This document shows positions 25,645-33,689 of a stretch of 64,000 nt of DNA, in pieces. This stretch comes from Myxococcales bacterium (GTDB taxonomy: Bacteria > Myxococcota_A > Polyangia > Polyangiales > Polyangiaceae). The stretch covers positions 1 through 64,000 of the forward strand of contig SECP01000018.1 in NCBI GenBank assembly GCA_004193285.1. The letters run 5' to 3'. The notes under the pieces were generated by a model. It saw nothing but the letters and a program-made list of their open reading frames with translations. It had not been told where the DNA came from and did no database searches. The position numbers were made by a program, and so were the translations under genes. How positions within the stretch are numbered: position 1 is the stretch's first letter; each line of letters begins with the position of its first letter.

Positions 25645-26313
25645 ATGTCGTCGGCCAAAGGCAAGCTGGTGCGCTTCTTCGGCGGCGTCCTCCTGCGCCG
25701 CGCCTTCGTCGCTTCGGCGGAGGACGTGGGTGGTTTCCGCCGCCTCGTTTTGCGGAGCGAGGGGGCGACTCCAGCCGCGGGCGCCAAGCTGCAAATCCTG
25801 CTGCCTTCGGACGACGTGCGGACCTACACGCCAGTTGCGGCCAAGGAGGGGCTCGTCGTTCTGGGCTGGAAGCACGCGGGCGGCCCCGGCGCGCGCTGGC
25901 TCTCGGACGTGCGAGTGGGCGAAGAGGTGCGCTTCGTCGGACCGCAGCGCTCTCTGGAGCTACCGGCGGGGCCCGTCGTCGTCGTGGGGGACGAGACGAG
26001 CGTTGCCGTCGCAGCCAGCTTCGCGCTCGAGCGCCCGGGCCAAGTCTCGGCCGTGCTTCAAGCGACCGCAGTCGACGACGCTCGAGCCGCAGCGGAGCGG
26101 CTCGGCCTTGGGCCGCTCGTGGTACTGCCCAGAGGTGATACGACGCAGACCGCCGAGGCCGCCGCCTCTGCCGCGCAGTCCACGCGCGCCTGCATCGCTC
26201 TGACCGGTGGCTCCGAGCTGGTGCTGGCCGTGCGCGCTGCGTTGCGAGCTCGCGGTATCACGAACCTCCAAACGAAGACCTACTGGGTGCCCGGCAAGCG
26301 CGGCCTGGATTGA
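25645..26313 (+). CDS. Siderophore-interacting protein (flavin reductase family)
   Basis: This 222-residue protein has an N-terminal FAD-binding barrel with the family motif VRTYTPV (RxYT) near residue 60 and a C-terminal SIP-type nucleotide-binding domain (VVVVGDETSVAVAASF, then YWVPGKRGLD). Such proteins reduce ferric siderophores in the cytoplasm to release iron. It is slightly shorter than typical members. No siderophore receptor or synthesis genes are next to it. Confidence 0.88.
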   Translation: MSSAKGKLVRFFGGVLLRRAFVASAEDVGGFRRLVLRSEGATPAAGAKLQILLPSDDVRTYTPVAAKEGLVVLGWKHAGGPGARWLSDVRVGEEVRFVGPQRSLELPAGPVVVVGDETSVAVAASFALERPGQVSAVLQATAVDDARAAAERLGLGPLVVLPRGDTTQTAEAAASAAQSTRACIALTGGSELVLAVRAALRARGITNLQTKTYWVPGKRGLD

Positions 26314-26449
26314 GACGCGGCCGCCGGAGTGGCACGTCATTTGCTGCTCGAACGAGATGTACAAATTGCCGTTCGTCTCGCTGCTTGCCGTGACCGCGGC
26401 GTGTTCCGCCCAGCGGCGCGACAAGCCTGCCACAACCGGAGGAAACTCA

Positions 26450-27253
26450 ATGTCCGCTGCGAGCCAGCCCAAGTCAGGCGCTACCTTCGCTTCGTCCAAA
26501 GACGGCACCCGAATTGCCTTCGCCAAGTCCGGACGTGGGCCGGCATTGGTGATCGTGGGCGGCGCGCTATCTCAGCGCCAGGGCGGTGAGCCACTGGCGC
26601 GCCAGCTCCGAGAGCACTTCACCGTTTACACGTACGACCGGCGCGGCCGCGGCGAAAGTGGCGACACCAAGCCTTACTCCGTGGGGCGCGAGATCGAAGA
26701 CCTGCATGCGGTCATCGAGCAGTGCGGCGAGCGCGCTCACGTCTATGGGGTGTCGTCCGGAGCCGCGCTGGCGTTGCGAGCGACCGAAGAGCTTGGACCG
26801 GCCAGCGTGCGGAAGCTTGCCGTGTACGAGCCGCCCTATGGCCAGGGCGAGCACGCCTTCAACGAGCAGAAGGAGCGGGTCAATCAGCTCGTGCGCAGCG
26901 GCGAGCCCGGCCAAGCCGCGGAGTACTTCCTTTCTGCGGTCGGTATGCCGGCAGCAGCTTTGGACACCATGAAGCGTTCGCCGGAGTGGCCGGCAATCCA
27001 AAAAATCGACTTTACGCTGGCCTACGACTACCTCGTGCTGGGTAACGGCGCCGTGCCGAACGAAGTGAAGAACGTCAGGGTCCCCACTCTGGTGATGAAC
27101 GGGGAGAAGAGCCTGAGCTTCATGGGCCCCACCACCCAGCGCCTGGCAGAGCTCATCCCGAGCGCGGAACGCAAGGTCCTCCCAGGGCAGACCCATCAAG
27201 CGGCTCCGGAAGTGGTCGCTCCCCTCCTCATCCAGTTCTTCGGTCAAGGTTGA
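26450..27253 (+). CDS. Alpha/beta-hydrolase
   Basis: This 267-residue alpha/beta-hydrolase has the nucleophile elbow GVSSG near residue 103 and the late His in GQTHQAAPE. The substrate is unknown. The ATG at 26450 has a textbook GGAGG seven bases upstream. An in-frame ATG at 26357 would add a 31-residue lipoprotein-like leader (LLAVTAACSAQ), so two forms are conceivable. It stands alone. Confidence 0.88.
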   Translation: MSAASQPKSGATFASSKDGTRIAFAKSGRGPALVIVGGALSQRQGGEPLARQLREHFTVYTYDRRGRGESGDTKPYSVGREIEDLHAVIEQCGERAHVYGVSSGAALALRATEELGPASVRKLAVYEPPYGQGEHAFNEQKERVNQLVRSGEPGQAAEYFLSAVGMPAAALDTMKRSPEWPAIQKIDFTLAYDYLVLGNGAVPNEVKNVRVPTLVMNGEKSLSFMGPTTQRLAELIPSAERKVLPGQTHQAAPEVVAPLLIQFFGQG

Positions 27254-27363
27254 GAGCCCACGACGTAACTCAACGAGGGGGCTTCGCATTGGGCCGCGCC
27301 CGCCAGCGCCGCTTCACCGCCTAGCGCAGGTGCGTCATCGCGCCGCGCGAGTCACATTGCGCA

Positions 27364-28275
27364 TCATTTCCGCAGCCTAGCGCTCTCCACGTCTTTGCGC
27401 GGTGGCACGCCGAACTTACGCGCGTACTCGCGGCTGAACTGGGTGGGGCTCTCGTATCCCACCTCGAAGGCGGCGGTCGTGACGTTGGCGGTTCCGGCAA
27501 CTAGCAGCCTCCGCGCCTCCAGCAAGCGCAGCCCCTTCTGGTACTGGAGCGGCGAGGACGACGTGACCCGCTTGAAATGCTCGTGGAAGGACGACACGCT
27601 CATGCCAACCCCGCGTGCCAAATCCTCGACTACGAGCCGCGCGCGAAAATCGCGGCGCAAAACCGCGAGCGCCCGCGCGATCGAGCTCGCATGGCTATCG
27701 TGCCGGAGCAGGCTGCGCAGCATTTGCCCGAGGGGCGAAGCCAGCAACCGATAGTGAAGCTCCTTGAGGAGCAGCGGCGCGAGCACACGCGCGTCCATCT
27801 CAGACTCGGCGAGCGCCAGGTAGCGGCCGACCGCGTCGAGGAGCGTTGCCTCGGCGCGATGCACCTGGAGCGCTCGAGCCTCGTTCCGCGTCTGGAGCTC
27901 ACCGACGTCTTCGTACAGGCCGCGCAGCACGTCGACTTCAATCTTGAGTAGCACCACCAGATACGGCGCTTCTCGAACGCGCGAGACGATCGGCAAGTCG
28001 TGGCTGACGAGCGCGCACTCGCCGGCGCCAAGACGGTAGGTGCGGTCACCGAACACCATCTCTTTCCGGCCTTGGAGAACCAGGCAGAGCAATGGGTCGT
28101 AGATCGCGGCTTCGAACTCGCTAGGAACGTGCTGGCGTAGGACGTAGAGGCCCTGCCTCGGCGTCAGCAGTTGCGGCAATTTATTCGACGAAAGTGGGAG
28201 ACAGCTCAACGCTCGCCCCGCGACGCGGTTGAGCTCCTCGCGGAAGGCTGCGTCGGTCGCTCGCTTCAAAGGCAT
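27364..28275 (-). CDS. AraC family regulator (AraC_N type)
   Basis: This 303-residue protein has an N-terminal AraC_N cupin-like domain (LTPRQGLYVLRQHVP, DPLLCLVLQGRKEMVFGD). The C-terminal AraC HTH domain spans about 205-300 (ARGVGMSVSSFHEHFKRVTSSSPLQYQKGLRLLEA). Proteins of this build usually sit beside the oxidoreductase-type gene they control. The divergent GST gene at 28368 is therefore the likely target. Confidence 0.92.
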   Translation of the reverse strand: MPLKRATDAAFREELNRVAGRALSCLPLSSNKLPQLLTPRQGLYVLRQHVPSEFEAAIYDPLLCLVLQGRKEMVFGDRTYRLGAGECALVSHDLPIVSRVREAPYLVVLLKIEVDVLRGLYEDVGELQTRNEARALQVHRAEATLLDAVGRYLALAESEMDARVLAPLLLKELHYRLLASPLGQMLRSLLRHDSHASSIARALAVLRRDFRARLVVEDLARGVGMSVSSFHEHFKRVTSSSPLQYQKGLRLLEARRLLVAGTANVTTAAFEVGYESPTQFSREYARKFGVPPRKDVESARLRK

Positions 28276-28367
28276 TCGGTGATGCTGCGGCCTTACGGAG
28301 AATCAGGCAACACGTGGCGAGCCTTGGGCAGGCGCGGCTCAGCGCCCGACCGTAGGCTGAATCAACC

Positions 28368-29081
28368 ATGAAACTCTATGCCTCTCCGCTCGCCTGCTCC
28401 GCGGCCGCTCACTTGGTCCTGCTAGAGCTCGGCGTCGCTCACACCATCGAGCTCGTCGACATTTACGCCCAGCCGCACGTCCTCATCGAAAGCGGCGCCG
28501 TCTACCGAGCGCTGAATCGGAAAAACGCGGTTCCGGCGCTCGAGCTGGACTCGGGGGAGCTGTTCACCGAGGTCGGCGTGATCCTGCAACTGCTCGGTGA
28601 CCGCAGCCCCGAATCCAAGCTGCTACCCAGGCTGGGCACGCTCGAACGCTACCGCGTGATGGAGTGGTTGAGCTACGTCGGCTCGGAGCTCCACAAGACG
28701 ATCGGGCCGCTCTTCAACCCGGCCATGCCGGCTCCAGCGAAAGTGCTGCATCGACAAAAGCTGGCCCGCACGCTCAACTACATCGAACAGAGCTTGGCGA
28801 CGACGACGTGCCTGACGGGCGCGGATTTCACCGTGGCCGATGCCTACCTGTTCGTGATGCTCGGGTGGCCGCCGTACTTCAAAGTCGATTTGCGACCGTA
28901 TCCATCCCTCACGAGCTATCACGCACGCATCTCCCAGCGCCCCTCGTTCCTTCGGATGAAGCAGATCATCGCGCCTTCCCTCGGCCGCCTCAACCTTCCT
29001 GCTTTTCCCGACTTCGACAGCGAGGCGGGCGCCGAAAGCGCTGGGGGCGACGCAGGAAGCGGCCGTGTCGATCGAGAATGA
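28368..29081 (+). CDS. Glutathione S-transferase family protein
   Basis: This 237-residue protein has an N-terminal thioredoxin-like domain (MKLYASPLACSAAAHLVLLELG, NAVPALEL) and a helical C-terminal domain (LTGADFTVADAYLFVML). It resembles bacterial beta-class GSTs, with a Ser/Cys pair near residue 10. It likely conjugates glutathione to electrophiles in the cytoplasm. The last 30 residues are a Gly/Ala-rich extension. It is divergent from the AraC gene, 92 bases away. Confidence 0.92.
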   Translation: MKLYASPLACSAAAHLVLLELGVAHTIELVDIYAQPHVLIESGAVYRALNRKNAVPALELDSGELFTEVGVILQLLGDRSPESKLLPRLGTLERYRVMEWLSYVGSELHKTIGPLFNPAMPAPAKVLHRQKLARTLNYIEQSLATTTCLTGADFTVADAYLFVMLGWPPYFKVDLRPYPSLTSYHARISQRPSFLRMKQIIAPSLGRLNLPAFPDFDSEAGAESAGGDAGSGRVDRE

Positions 29082-29084
29082 CAG

Positions 29085-29618
29085 CTAGACGAAGAAGCGC
29101 GGGGCGATCGCAAAGACGGCCCAGAGCCCCAGCGACGCGATGAGCCACGCGCGTGGGGCGCCGGCCGGAGCTGGGTGCGCCTCGAGGTCGCCGCGGCGCC
29201 ACCAGCGAGCAGCCATCACCAAGAACGCGGCGACCACGGCGAGCGTCGCCCCGGTGAAGGCCTGGTTGAGACCAGACTCGCTGGGCGTCACGAGCTGCGC
29301 GCACTCGAGGCCCGTTTTCACGCCGGCTGCCAATCCGAGCCAGCGCCAGAACCGCTCCCAACGCTCTGAGCCGCGTGCCCCGAGCACCATTGCGGTCACT
29401 GCGCCGAGTTGACCGACCCCCATGAGCGCGATGCGGCCCACCGTGAGCAACGACTTGGACCCGGTCATCGGCGCCTCTGCCCACGGCGCGCGGTAAAGCA
29501 CGACTCGCTCTGGGATGCTCGGGTAGCCGGCGACGAGCACCAGGGCCCCGATCACGACGAGACCCCACGCGATGGCGAGGAGTCGAACCGACTGGCGCTG
29601 GAGACCGGCGCTGGCCAC
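29085..29618 (-). CDS. Uncharacterised integral membrane protein
   Basis: This 177-residue protein has about five hydrophobic helices (for example LLAIAWGLVVIGALVLVAG and AFTGATLAVVAAFLVMAARWW). There are no catalytic or transport motifs and I do not recognise the family. It lies convergent to the GST gene with a 3-base gap, and 73 bases downstream of the sigma factor gene on the same strand. Co-expression with the sigma gene is possible. Confidence 0.7.
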   Translation of the reverse strand: MASAGLQRQSVRLLAIAWGLVVIGALVLVAGYPSIPERVVLYRAPWAEAPMTGSKSLLTVGRIALMGVGQLGAVTAMVLGARGSERWERFWRWLGLAAGVKTGLECAQLVTPSESGLNQAFTGATLAVVAAFLVMAARWWRRGDLEAHPAPAGAPRAWLIASLGLWAVFAIAPRFFV

Positions 29619-29691
29619 TCAGCTAGGCGTACACGCCCCCGTTGGCCATGTCCAGCCAGGCCCGACGTGCCAAAGATTCGCGTCGCAGCGA

Positions 29692-30714
29692 CTACGGACT
29701 CGGGAGCGACTGAGGCAGCCCGAACCATCCGAGCACGCTGCTCTCGAATCGGTTGATGGCGCAGATCCGGTCGGAAGAGAGGGTGAGCACGATGAGGCCG
29801 GTCCCCGGGCGCGGCCCCGTAGCGGCACGTAGGTAGACGCCAAAAGCCGGCTGACCGTTGGCGCGTGTGCGCATGACGTCGAACCGCCTGCCCGACCCGA
29901 ACAGATTGGCACAAAACCGGGCGACGACGTCTCGGCCCTCGAATTCGAGAGCCAGCGGCGGCATCGACATGAAGACGTCATCTGTCAGCAGAGCGACGAG
30001 CGCGTCGAGGTCGGCGGACTCGTACGCGCCGACGAACTTCGTCACGATCGCATCCTCGGTGGGAGAGGCGGGAGCGGGTGAGGACTCCCGGGGGACCGTG
30101 GGCAGCCGTTGCTGCTCCAGGCCAGCCCGCGCTCGCTTGAGAGCGCTGTTCGCCGATTCGACGGTTGCGTCCAGCATCTCCGCTACCTCTTGCGCATGAA
30201 ATCCGAGGACGTCGCGCAGGATGAGAACGGCGAGCTGACGAGGCGGTAGGAGTTGCAGCGCCTTCACGAACGCCAGGGAGATGGACTCCCTCCGTTCGTA
30301 GTTCGCCTCTGGACTCACCCGCGCGTCCATCGCACCATCGATGAGGGAGTCTGGAAACGGCTCGAGCCATACGACTTCGCTGACGCGGTTCGGCTCGGGC
30401 GGCTCGACTCCCGGAACGCTCCACGCCTTGCCCGGTCGGCGGCCCGCCGCGCGACGAGCGTTCAGGCAGCCGTTCGTCGTGACCCGGTACAGCCAGGTTC
30501 GCAGAGACGAGCGACCCGCAAACTCGCCGAGGCCTTGCCAGGCAGTGAGGAGAGCCTCCTGAAGCGCGTCCTCCGCGTCCTGAAGCGAGCCGAGCATCCG
30601 GTAACAATGCACCTGTAGCTCTCGCCGGTACGGGTCGGTCAGCTCCCGGAACGCAGCGCTGTCCCCAGCCTGGGCTCGTGAGAGCAATTCGGCTTGCGGT
30701 TCATTGACCATCAC
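29692..30714 (-). CDS. Long ECF sigma factor with SnoaL-like C-terminal domain
   Basis: In this 340-residue protein, region 2 (YRMLGSLQDAEDALQEALLTAWQGLGEF) and region 4 (LPPRQLAVLILRDVLGFHAQEVAEMLDATVESANSALKRAR) are complete. From about residue 215 a SnoaL/NTF2-like domain follows (ATKFVGAYESADLDALVALL-type text, DVFMSMPPL). This architecture fits the sigma-X5/SigG-like group, in which the C-terminal domain replaces an anti-sigma factor as regulator. No separate anti-sigma gene is present. Confidence 0.9.
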   Translation of the reverse strand: MMVNEPQAELLSRAQAGDSAAFRELTDPYRRELQVHCYRMLGSLQDAEDALQEALLTAWQGLGEFAGRSSLRTWLYRVTTNGCLNARRAAGRRPGKAWSVPGVEPPEPNRVSEVVWLEPFPDSLIDGAMDARVSPEANYERRESISLAFVKALQLLPPRQLAVLILRDVLGFHAQEVAEMLDATVESANSALKRARAGLEQQRLPTVPRESSPAPASPTEDAIVTKFVGAYESADLDALVALLTDDVFMSMPPLALEFEGRDVVARFCANLFGSGRRFDVMRTRANGQPAFGVYLRAATGPRPGTGLIVLTLSSDRICAINRFESSVLGWFGLPQSLPSP

Positions 30715-30864
30715 GCCGCTTCCTGCGCTCGTCGAATCGCGTCGGCGCGGCAGCGGATCGGCGCATTTGCGAAAATAGGCTGGTGGCGACCGCCCACTTT
30801 CGCGTCGATGCGGTGTCTACCTGCAAGAGCCTCGGACGGACCGAGCCTCTTGCGGAGACAGAAG

Positions 30865-31416
30865 ATGCGAAGAGTAATCGTTTCGACGTACATGACGCTT
30901 GACGGGAGGGTGGACGACATCCGGGACTGGGCCCTTCGGTTCAACGACGATGAGGCCGTGAACTATCACGCAGCCCTGCTCGAGACGAGCGACGGCCTGC
31001 TGATGGGACGAAAAACGTACGAGATCTTCGCCGCCATCTGGCCAGCCATGGCCGGGAAGATTCCCTACGTGGACAAGATGAACCGCATGGCAAAGTACGT
31101 CGCGTCGACCACGCTCGAGGAGCTGACTTGGGAGAACTCCCATCGGATCAAAGGCGATGTCGCTCAGGCCGTCGCGATGCTCAAGCAACAGCCAGGCCAA
31201 GACTTGGTCGTCTACGGGTGCCATGACCTGATGCACAGTTTATTGCGACACGACTTGATCGACGAGTATCGAATCCTGATCCATCCAGTCCTACTCGGCA
31301 CCGGCAGAAGCTTCCTCGACGACGGCGCAAAGCGCGTCGACCTCCGCCTGGTTCACACCGCGGTGCTGACCTCCGGTGTGGTCATCTGCACGTATCAGCC
31401 GGCGCGAAAGGGGTAG
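30865..31416 (+). CDS. RibD C-terminal/dihydrofolate reductase-like protein
   Basis: This 183-residue protein reads as the RibD_C/DHFR-like fold (MTLDGRVDD at the N-terminus, LLMGRKTYEIFAAIWP, LVVYGCHDLMHSLLRHDLIDEYRILIHPVLLGTG). GGAG lies 8 bases before ATG 30865. Members bind NADPH and reduce pterin-like or unknown substrates. A truncated WapI-like segment follows in the same frame directly after its TAG stop. Confidence 0.88.
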   Translation: MRRVIVSTYMTLDGRVDDIRDWALRFNDDEAVNYHAALLETSDGLLMGRKTYEIFAAIWPAMAGKIPYVDKMNRMAKYVASTTLEELTWENSHRIKGDVAQAVAMLKQQPGQDLVVYGCHDLMHSLLRHDLIDEYRILIHPVLLGTGRSFLDDGAKRVDLRLVHTAVLTSGVVICTYQPARKG

Positions 31417-31725
31417 GGCGCGTTTCGCGGCGAGTACGAGGCCCTCCTCCGCACCGATGGGCTTGCCTTCTTCAGAGAACAGCTGAGGACGCTTCACGCC
31501 GCGCTCAACGGATCCGCAACCTTCGAAACGATGGAGCACTGGCTCCGCGTTGACATTCAGGGCGACGGCCGCGGCCATTTTCTGGATCAGTGCGAGGCGC
31601 GTGATCAGCCTGGCACTGGCAACACCCTTCGTTTCGAGCTGACCTTCGACCAGACCGAATTGCCGCCGGTGCTCGAAGCGGTGGACGAAGTCGTCGGAGC
31701 CTTCCCCGTCAAAGGCGGCCCCTGA
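31417..31725 (+). pseudogene. Truncated WapI-type immunity protein fragment
   Basis: Directly after the TAG of the RibD-like gene, the same frame continues open for 102 codons to TGA at 31723. The translation (GEYEALLRTDGLAFFREQL, ATFETMEHWLRVDIQGDGRGH, FDQTELPPVLEAVDEVVGAFP) resembles the C-terminal two-thirds of WapI-family immunity proteins. No ATG, GTG or TTG occurs in frame before ATG 31531. The N-terminal part is missing and no start is usable for the whole segment, so it looks like a decayed or recombined fragment. The family call is from memory of the pattern. Confidence 0.5.
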
Positions 31726-31728
31726 ACC

Positions 31729-31766
31729 AAAAACACCGAAGCCCCGAGGCGTTTGCCTCGAGGCTT
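31729..31766 (-). terminator. Rho-independent terminator of tRNA-Asn
   Basis: On the leftward strand AAGCCTCGAGGC pairs with GCCTCGGGGCTT (12 bp with one G-T pair, AAAC loop), followed by CGGTGTTTTTGG. The T-run lies only on the leftward side. Confidence 0.8.
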
Positions 31767-31773
31767 CTCTCTG

Positions 31774-31846
31774 CTCCGACTCAAGGACTCGAACCTTGGA
31801 CCCGGCGGTTAACAGCCGCCTGCTCTACCAACTGAGCTAAGTCGGA
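31774..31846 (-). tRNA. tRNA-Asn (GTT)
   Basis: The 73-base cloverleaf has a 7-bp acceptor stem (TCCGACT/AGTCGGA), D arm GCTC-AGTTGGTA-GAGC, anticodon stem GGCGG/CCGCC with loop CTGTTAA, and T arm CAAGG-TTCGAGT-CCTTG. The anticodon is GTT. CCA is not encoded. Confidence 0.96.
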
Positions 31847-31859
31847 ATTCGTGGGGCGC

Positions 31860-31887
31860 AGAGTACCCGCGGCGCGGAGCAGGTCAA
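31860..31887 (-). promoter_or_regulatory. Sigma-70 type promoter of tRNA-Asn
   Basis: On the leftward strand TTGACC (31887-31882) and TACTCT (31865-31860) are separated by 16 bases. A GC-rich discriminator (GCGCCCC) follows, typical of stringently controlled stable-RNA promoters. Transcription would start near 31853. Confidence 0.7.
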
Positions 31888-31993
31888 GGGTAACGTGCCG
31901 GAAATCAACCGCGCGGGACGAAACGGCCGGCTGGAATGCTGCGCCCGGGCTCCGGCGAAATGCCCGACCCTCGGCAGGTCCGCCGCGCCGGGC

Positions 31994-32401
31994 TCAGGCC
32001 AGCTTCTCCAGGAGGTGATTGAGCTCGGCTTGCTGGACGCCGCTGAGGCGCGAGAGGCGAGCGCCGAACGCCTCCGACAGGAGAGCGATGCCCAGGTTCA
32101 TGGCCTTGCGTCCGGAGGGCGTGAGCAGGAGGCGATGGCGCCGGAGATCTTCGGCGTCGATTTCGCGACGGAGAAAGCCGGCCGCCTCGAGGCGCTTCAC
32201 GTTGCTGGTGATGGTGGGGCGCGGCATGCACAGCTGAGCCGCTAGCTCCGCCGGGTACGGGTGCTCGTCCAGCTCTGCGAGCACGAAGAGCTCCTTCGAA
32301 TCCAACCCCAGCTTGGCGAGGGCAGGGGTGACGCTCGTGATCACCGAGAGGAGCAGCCGGTAGTTCAGTGACCAGACTTTTGCAGCGTCGACTTTCGGCA
32401 T
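31994..32401 (-). CDS. MarR family transcriptional regulator
   Basis: This 135-residue winged-helix protein reads as MarR (LSVITSVTPALAKLGLDSKELFVLAEL, LCMPRPTITSNVKRLEAAGFLRREIDAEDLRRHRLLLTPSGRKAM). It is divergent from the aldo/keto reductase gene with 90 bases between. It probably represses that gene and itself through the AT-rich palindromes in the gap. Confidence 0.92.
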   Translation of the reverse strand: MPKVDAAKVWSLNYRLLLSVITSVTPALAKLGLDSKELFVLAELDEHPYPAELAAQLCMPRPTITSNVKRLEAAGFLRREIDAEDLRRHRLLLTPSGRKAMNLGIALLSEAFGARLSRLSGVQQAELNHLLEKLA

Positions 32402-32430
32402 GGGGGCTTGCGGTCGGGTAGTTCCAACCT

Positions 32431-32454
32431 AAACTAGTTTCATCTTAAATTAAG
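32431..32454. promoter_or_regulatory. Paired palindromes, candidate MarR operator
   Basis: AAACTAGTTT (32431-32440, perfect) and CTTAAATTAAG (32444-32454, perfect around a central A) lie three bases apart between the divergent MarR and reductase genes. They form an AT-rich island in a GC-rich region. This is a typical place and form for a MarR operator. Confidence 0.6.
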
Positions 32455-32491
32455 CACACGTTGAATCAATAGCCCAAAGCAGGATCAGCTC

Positions 32492-33574
32492 ATGTCCCTC
32501 GACCACTACATCACCCTTGGCCGTTCCGGCCTCCGCGTCAGCCCCTTTTGCCTCGGCGCCATGACTTTCGGTGAAGACCTCGGCTGGGGCTCCAGCGTGG
32601 AGGAGTCCGAGCGAATCATCGACCGCTACGTCGAGCTCGGCGGGAACTTCATCGACACCGCCAACTTCTACACGAAGAGCCACTCGGAGAAGATCCTCGG
32701 TGACCACATCGGGCGCCACCCGGCGCGGCGTGACCGGATGGTGCTCGCGACCAAGTTCAGCGGCAATCTTTACCCGGGGGACCCCAACGCGGGCGGCTCG
32801 AGCCGCAAAGCGATCATCGCCGCTTGCGAGGGCTCGCTCCGTCGGCTGCAGACCGACTACATCGACCTCTACTGGCTCCACAACTGGGATTTGCACACGC
32901 CCATCGACGAGACCATGGCCGCGCTGCACGACCTGGTGCGCGCCGGCAAGGTTCGCTACATCGGCGTTTCGGATACGCCAGCGTGGAAGATCGCCCAAGC
33001 GAACGTGATGGCGCACTTTCGAGGCTGGTCCGAGTTCGTGGGCCTGCAGATCGAGTACTCCCTCCTCGAGCGCACCGTCGAGCAGGAGCTCGTACCCATG
33101 GCGCTCGAGCTGGGGCTCGGGATCACTCCCTGGTCGCCGCTCAAGAGCGGCGTGCTGAGCGGCAAGTACACGCGCAGTAACGCAGTCGAGCAGAAGGCGG
33201 ATCGCGTGTTCGTGCAGTGGGCGCTCAACGACAAGGCCTACGCGGTGGTGGACGAGCTTACCAGCATTGCGCAGTCGCTCGGCAGCTCACCGGCCCGCGT
33301 GGCGCTAGCGTGGGTGCAGGGCCAGCCCGGCGTGACCTCTACCATCATCGGCGCGCGTCGGTTGACACAGCTGGAGGACAACGTGAAGGCGCTGGAGCTC
33401 GTCCTGAGCGCCGAGCAACGCGCCAAGCTGAGCGAGCTGACCCAGCCCGTGTTCGGCTTCCCCCAGAGCATGCAGCCCATGTTTGCCAGCATCCACAACG
33501 GCGGTACGCGCGTGAACGGGGTGCAGGCGCCGGCCTCCAACTTCGTGATGGAGCCGGGAGACAAGCCCTACTGA
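32492..33574 (+). CDS. Aldo/keto reductase
   Basis: This 360-residue NADPH-dependent TIM-barrel reductase shows the catalytic residues in context: Asp/Tyr in GGNFIDTANFYTKSHSE, Lys in MVLATKFS and His in LYWLHNWD. Size and motifs fit the YajO/Tas-like branch acting on aldehydes and ketones. It is probably controlled by the divergent MarR protein. Confidence 0.94.
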   Translation: MSLDHYITLGRSGLRVSPFCLGAMTFGEDLGWGSSVEESERIIDRYVELGGNFIDTANFYTKSHSEKILGDHIGRHPARRDRMVLATKFSGNLYPGDPNAGGSSRKAIIAACEGSLRRLQTDYIDLYWLHNWDLHTPIDETMAALHDLVRAGKVRYIGVSDTPAWKIAQANVMAHFRGWSEFVGLQIEYSLLERTVEQELVPMALELGLGITPWSPLKSGVLSGKYTRSNAVEQKADRVFVQWALNDKAYAVVDELTSIAQSLGSSPARVALAWVQGQPGVTSTIIGARRLTQLEDNVKALELVLSAEQRAKLSELTQPVFGFPQSMQPMFASIHNGGTRVNGVQAPASNFVMEPGDKPY

Positions 33575-33689
33575 TTCGGCTATTCGCACCCCCTTGCACT
33601 GAGCCAAAGCTGGCCGGATCGAAAGGGACGCCGATCGGGTCGAAAGCGGCGCCCTCGTCAGGCGTGGACGGGGACGCTAGAAATACAGG

